Source: Tenacibaculum dicentrarchi (GTDB lineage: Bacteria > Bacteroidota > Bacteroidia > Flavobacteriales > Flavobacteriaceae). Taken from it: a DNA stretch of 64,000 nucleotides. The stretch lies in assembly GCF_964036635.1 (NCBI RefSeq), contig NZ_OZ038524.1, positions 2,733,001 through 2,797,000 of the forward strand, in the 5' to 3' direction. The translations under genes and the position numbers were made by a program. How positions within the stretch are numbered: position 1 is the stretch's first letter; each line of letters begins with the position of its first letter. The notes beneath the pieces are model-generated. The model was not told the DNA's origin. It saw nothing but the letters and a program-made list of their open reading frames with translations, and ran no database searches. This document shows, one piece after another, positions 60,716-64,000 of the stretch.

Positions 60716-62362
60716 ATGACTAAATTTTCTTTCTTCAATCGAAAAAATATTCAAGAACAATTACAAGAAACAACATTTGATATTTTAATTATTGGCGGCG
60801 GTATTACTGGTGCTGGAATTGCTTTAGATGCAGCATCTAGAGGAATGAAAGTTGCACTGGTTGAAAAAAATGATTTTGCTTCAGGAACTTCAAGTAAATC
60901 AACCAAATTAATACACGGTGGTTTACGCTATTTAAAACAATTTGATTTTTGGCTAGTCAAAGAAGTTGGTTCTGAACGTGCTATTGTACATAAAATAGCC
61001 CCACATTTAGTGGTTCCCGAAAAAATGATTTTACCCTTAATTGAAGGTGGTACTTATGGTGCTTGGCTTACCTCTATCGGCTTAAAAATTTACGATGTAT
61101 TGGCTGCCGTAGAAGGAGATGACAAACGTAAAATGCTTGATAAAAAAGAAGCACTTGAAATAGAACCATTATTACCCAAAAATATTTTAAAAGGGGCTGG
61201 TTATTATGCCGAATATCGTACAGATGATGCCCGTTTAACCATCGAAATATTAAAAACAGCAAGTACATACGGAGCTGAAATACTTAATTATACAAAAGCA
61301 AATGCCTTTATTTACGAAAAAAATAGGGTAGTTGGTGCAACAGTTACTGATGTTTTTAATAATCAAAGCTATAATATCAAGGCAAAATATGTAGTAAATG
61401 CCGCAGGACCGTGGGTCGACGAATTACGTCAACTTAATCATTCAAAAACAGGTAAAAGACTACATTTAACCAAAGGCGTTCATTTGGTAGTAGCTCACGA
61501 AAAATTTCCAATAAAACAATCCGTTTATTTTGATGTTCCTGATGGACGCATGATGTTTGCCATTCCTCGTGGAAAAATCACCTATTTTGGTACTACAGAC
61601 ACTAATTTTCAACAAAATAAAGATGCACTATCAATAGATATTGCTGATGCAACCTATCTAATTGAAGCGGTAAATAATATGTTTACAGATATTCACTTAA
61701 CAATTGCTGATATTCAATCATCATGGGCAGGTTTACGTCCGCTAATTCATGAACAAGGAAAATCAGCTTCTGAACTTTCAAGGAAAGATGAAATTTTTAT
61801 TTCTGATACCAAATTAATATCTATCGCTGGTGGTAAATTAACAGGATACCGTAAAATGGCGGAACGTATTGTTAATTTAATCGCTAAAAAAATGATTCGA
61901 CATTTTGATGTAAAATTTGATGCTATAAAAACAGAAAATATTGTATTAACAGGCGGAAATTTTAAAAACTATAAAGCCGTAGAAATTTATACAAAAGAAA
62001 TTTATAATGATTTAAAAGAACATAATTTTACTAAAAAAGAAGCTACTTATTTAGTACATAATTATGGTAAACAAACAAATATTATTTTAGAAAGATTTAA
62101 TAAAATTGATGAAAAAAATACCACACTACGCTTATTAAAAGCCGAAATTTGGTTTACTATTCAATATGAAATGACCTGTACACCTACTGATTTTTTTATG
62201 CGTAGAACAGGTCGTTTATTTTTTGATAAACCAAGTGTAAACACCTACAAAGAAGCTATTTTAAATGAATTTACAAAGTATTTTAATTGGGATATTTCAT
62301 CCGAAGAAAAGCATCGAAAAGAATTAGAATCGAAAATAAATATAAGTATCAGTTTTAATTAA
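60716..62362 (+). CDS. glpD: glycerol-3-phosphate dehydrogenase (FAD)
   Basis: Oxidises glycerol-3-phosphate to dihydroxyacetone phosphate and feeds electrons to the quinone pool from the membrane surface. A 548-residue protein: FAD motif FDILIIGGGITGAGIALDAA (20 residues), the substrate loop TSSKSTKLIHGGLRYL, RIPRGKITYFGTTD-like segment (AIPRGKITYFGTTD) and a C-terminal domain with LVHNYGKQTN. Full length. It follows repeat copy 5, with its own promoter box; the small secreted protein downstream begins 28 bp later. Confidence 0.94.
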   Translation: MTKFSFFNRKNIQEQLQETTFDILIIGGGITGAGIALDAASRGMKVALVEKNDFASGTSSKSTKLIHGGLRYLKQFDFWLVKEVGSERAIVHKIAPHLVVPEKMILPLIEGGTYGAWLTSIGLKIYDVLAAVEGDDKRKMLDKKEALEIEPLLPKNILKGAGYYAEYRTDDARLTIEILKTASTYGAEILNYTKANAFIYEKNRVVGATVTDVFNNQSYNIKAKYVVNAAGPWVDELRQLNHSKTGKRLHLTKGVHLVVAHEKFPIKQSVYFDVPDGRMMFAIPRGKITYFGTTDTNFQQNKDALSIDIADATYLIEAVNNMFTDIHLTIADIQSSWAGLRPLIHEQGKSASELSRKDEIFISDTKLISIAGGKLTGYRKMAERIVNLIAKKMIRHFDVKFDAIKTENIVLTGGNFKNYKAVEIYTKEIYNDLKEHNFTKKEATYLVHNYGKQTNIILERFNKIDEKNTTLRLLKAEIWFTIQYEMTCTPTDFFMRRTGRLFFDKPSVNTYKEAILNEFTKYFNWDISSEEKHRKELESKINISISFN

Positions 62363-62389
62363 AAATCTATTAAAAAAAAATCCCCCCAT

Positions 62390-62893
62390 ATGAAACAACA
62401 ATTTATTTTATCGCTACTTGTAATTAGTAGTTTTATAGCAAAAGCACAAACAAGTAATATTATAACTCTTGTAGAACTAAACTCCTTTAAAATAAATAAT
62501 ATTACATTATCTGACCTAAAAAAAACAGCAGGTAAACAAGCTGCTGTAGAAACACTATTGGGTAGTGCTAATTCGTATAAATCAGATGAAAATCAGCAAT
62601 ATTATTATTTTGTTTTTAAAGGACTTAAAGTTGATTTTTCTAGAGATAAAAGCACTCCTTATATTGAATCTTTTGAAATAAATAACAATAAATCTTCCCT
62701 AACAATAAAACAACAAACCATTACCATTGGCGATAATATAAGTAAATTAGGTACTATTTTTTTTAGCCCTGGAAGAAATGGTGATAAAAGTATTATATAT
62801 ACATCTTGTGAAGATTGTGATAGCTTTATTAATATTGAATTTAATCAAAATACTAATCTTATTACTAAGATTAGCTATTTAGATATGTCGTAA
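62390..62893 (+). CDS. secreted small protein, unknown
   Basis: A 167-residue exported protein (signal peptide 1-19, IAKAQTSN). The mature part has a Lys/Asn-rich beta pattern with a short Cys pair near the end (YTSCEDCDSF). I do not recognise the family. It lies 28 bp after glpD and may ride on its transcript. It ends at a bidirectional terminator. Confidence 0.7.
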   Translation: MKQQFILSLLVISSFIAKAQTSNIITLVELNSFKINNITLSDLKKTAGKQAAVETLLGSANSYKSDENQQYYYFVFKGLKVDFSRDKSTPYIESFEINNNKSSLTIKQQTITIGDNISKLGTIFFSPGRNGDKSIIYTSCEDCDSFINIEFNQNTNLITKISYLDMS

Positions 62894-62896
62894 ATA

Positions 62897-62932
62897 AAAA
62901 AACCAGTGAATTAATTTTCACTGGTTTTTTTT
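62897..62932. terminator. bidirectional terminator
   Basis: AAACCAGTGAA / TTCACTGGTTT with a short TTAATT centre, A-rich on the left and T-rich on the right, between the plus-strand small gene and the minus-strand T9SS gene. Confidence 0.9.
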
Positions 62933-62954
62933 ATTGATTACTAAAATTAACTGT

Positions 62955-64000
62955 TTAAAGTTTTATAAACTTAGTTACCAATTCTCCTTTATTAGTAATA
63001 ATTTTCATAAAATAATTATTTGGATATAAATAACTAACATTCATTACTCTTGTGTTTCCAAAATAATAACCGACTAAATTTCCTCCAATATCATATATTG
63101 TAATATAACTAATTTGAATATTATCATTTAATACTTTTAAATTTAATATTCCAGTAGTTGGGTTAGGAGACAATGTAAAATAATTAGAAAATTCAGGTTG
63201 TTCTATTACTTCTTTCTTAACTGTTACAATTTCATTTTCTGTAATTACTGGAGCATTAAAATCAAAATAAATTGCAGCACCATTTACAATTTTATCCCCT
63301 TCAACTAAAGTTTCTTTACTCTTTATTTTAAATAATACATATCCATCATTATTAGCATCATCAAAAGGAAGGTTTATATTTTTAAATATAAATTCTACCT
63401 CATTACCATTTGTAATTATTGTTGAATAAGAATGACTAGATTTTAATGGTATTAATGATTCAATATCTAATTTAGTCGTATCAATAACATCTTTAACACG
63501 TATATTTACTGCTTCGGCTGTTCCTTTATTTTCAAAACGAATTAAATAATGTAAATACTGACCTACATTATCAGGATTTAAAATATTTCCTTCTAAACAT
63601 GTTTTATCATTAGGGTCATAAGAATTTACAACTGTTTGTGATAATGTCATTACATTATTATTGGGCGTTTGATCTGTTTTTCCTGTAACTGTTGCCTTAT
63701 AATTTAAAATATCTCCGTTATTTAATGCTGGAGAATCTAAAGGTGTATTTAATACAAATGTTACAGGTATTTCTACTGATTTTAACGGTAATAAATTTGT
63801 AAAACTCCAAGTCAATTGTCCATTTGTATCGCTATTTACAGTAGGTATTGAACTAACATAGTTTAGCACATTTTCTTGATAATTTAAAGTAACCGTACCA
63901 GATTGTGTCGTTGTTCCTATATTTTTATAGGTAAGTTTATAAGTTGCATTAAAACCTGGTCTTGCTCTAGTTAAAGGAACAATACTTACTTCTAAATCAT
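62955..64000 (-). CDS. T9SS-exported protein, C-terminal part (5' end beyond window)
   Basis: The reading frame runs open through the window edge at 64000, so the true start is outside; the GTG at 63869 is not the start, since DLEVSIVPLTRARPGF-type sequence of the same family continues upstream. Visible are a CARDB/DUF11-like Ig domain, the DUF7619-like segment (NSYDPNDKTCLEGN to YFDFNAPVITEN) and the C-terminal type IX sorting domain (FTLSPNPTTGILNLKV to VTKFIKL) that directs outer-membrane export. The N-terminal function is unknown. Confidence 0.9.
   Translation of the reverse strand, partial: DLEVSIVPLTRARPGFNATYKLTYKNIGTTTQSGTVTLNYQENVLNYVSSIPTVNSDTNGQLTWSFTNLLPLKSVEIPVTFVLNTPLDSPALNNGDILNYKATVTGKTDQTPNNNVMTLSQTVVNSYDPNDKTCLEGNILNPDNVGQYLHYLIRFENKGTAEAVNIRVKDVIDTTKLDIESLIPLKSSHSYSTIITNGNEVEFIFKNINLPFDDANNDGYVLFKIKSKETLVEGDKIVNGAAIYFDFNAPVITENEIVTVKKEVIEQPEFSNYFTLSPNPTTGILNLKVLNDNIQISYITIYDIGGNLVGYYFGNTRVMNVSYLYPNNYFMKIITNKGELVTKFIKL

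Noticed and set aside
60407..60738. Two minus-strand frames of 62 and 82 codons around repeat copy 5
   Set aside because: They owe their length to the open frame within the repeat and overlap the end of the LuxE-like gene and the glpD promoter.

Overview
The window is AT-rich chromosomal DNA of a gliding member of the Flavobacteriaceae (Bacteroidota). A marine genus close to Tenacibaculum or Polaribacter is my inference from overall protein character, not something I can prove here. The evidence is sprE/porW and gldH, a type IX secretion C-terminal tail, the long signal-peptide-bearing ATP synthase a subunit, many lipoproteins with short SxxC-type lipoboxes, and promoters of the Bacteroidota type (-33 TTTG, -7 TAnnTTTG). 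No phage, complete insertion sequence, CRISPR array or defence island is visible. It is core genome with scattered small repeats.

Layout. 1-6659 (minus): F1Fo ATP synthase operon atpB-E-F-H-A (atpA cut by the window edge), preceded by a DUF6168 membrane protein, AtpZ/AtpI, a bactofilin and the T9SS/gliding lipoprotein SprE/PorW. 6660-7365: two repeat elements. 7366-16970 (minus): one very compact gene string, ricT-gldH-PBP1A-scoA-scoB-small membrane protein-xth-LysM transglycosylase-DUF4837 lipoprotein. 17194-24889 (minus): glnS, a DUF6973 protein, pepP-type peptidase, RhlE-type helicase, and a RimK-like ligase overlapping an aspartoacylase-like hydrolase. 25010-31623 (plus): folB, tRNA-Cys, a Ppx/GppA-like lipoprotein, an MBL hydrolase, an S8 protease and an M1 peptidase. 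31707-38256: DUF3109, MarC, a short FAD protein, an endonuclease I lipoprotein, a LytS/LytTR two-component pair, DUF1573 and an M28 peptidase. 38354-41815 (minus): sdhCAB. 41816-42739: gene-free region with a MITE-like element and a candidate structured RNA. 42740-46952 (minus): class Ia ribonucleotide reductase (nrdB-nrdA) and thioredoxin. 47123-64000: an S9 peptidase, an orphan ABC ATPase, DUF2071, a GreA-like protein, FAD oxidases, lipoproteins, a cyclase-family enzyme, an ALDH7-type dehydrogenase, a three-gene roadblock-like operon, a LuxE-like acyl-protein synthetase, glpD and the C-terminal part of a T9SS-exported protein.

How they fit together. The energy genes (ATP synthase, succinate dehydrogenase, glpD, CoA transferase) feed a respiratory, peptide- and lipid-using life style. 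The many secreted or lipid-anchored peptidases and the nuclease fit a protein- and DNA-degrading marine heterotroph. Envelope growth (PBP1A, LysM transglycosylase, bactofilin) sits beside gliding/T9SS genes (sprE, gldH).

The least ordinary items are: (i) a dispersed 85-100 bp palindromic repeat present five times, whose copies all keep one short reading frame open; (ii) a separate MITE-like family with AGAGCCTGTTTAAA-type terminal inverted repeats; (iii) a promoter-hairpins-terminator unit at 42353-42572 that looks like an undescribed small RNA; (iv) the roadblock-like three-gene operon behind a near-ideal promoter; (v) an 18-bp perfect stem between nrdB and nrdA; and (vi) a lipid-anchored Ppx/GppA-like protein.
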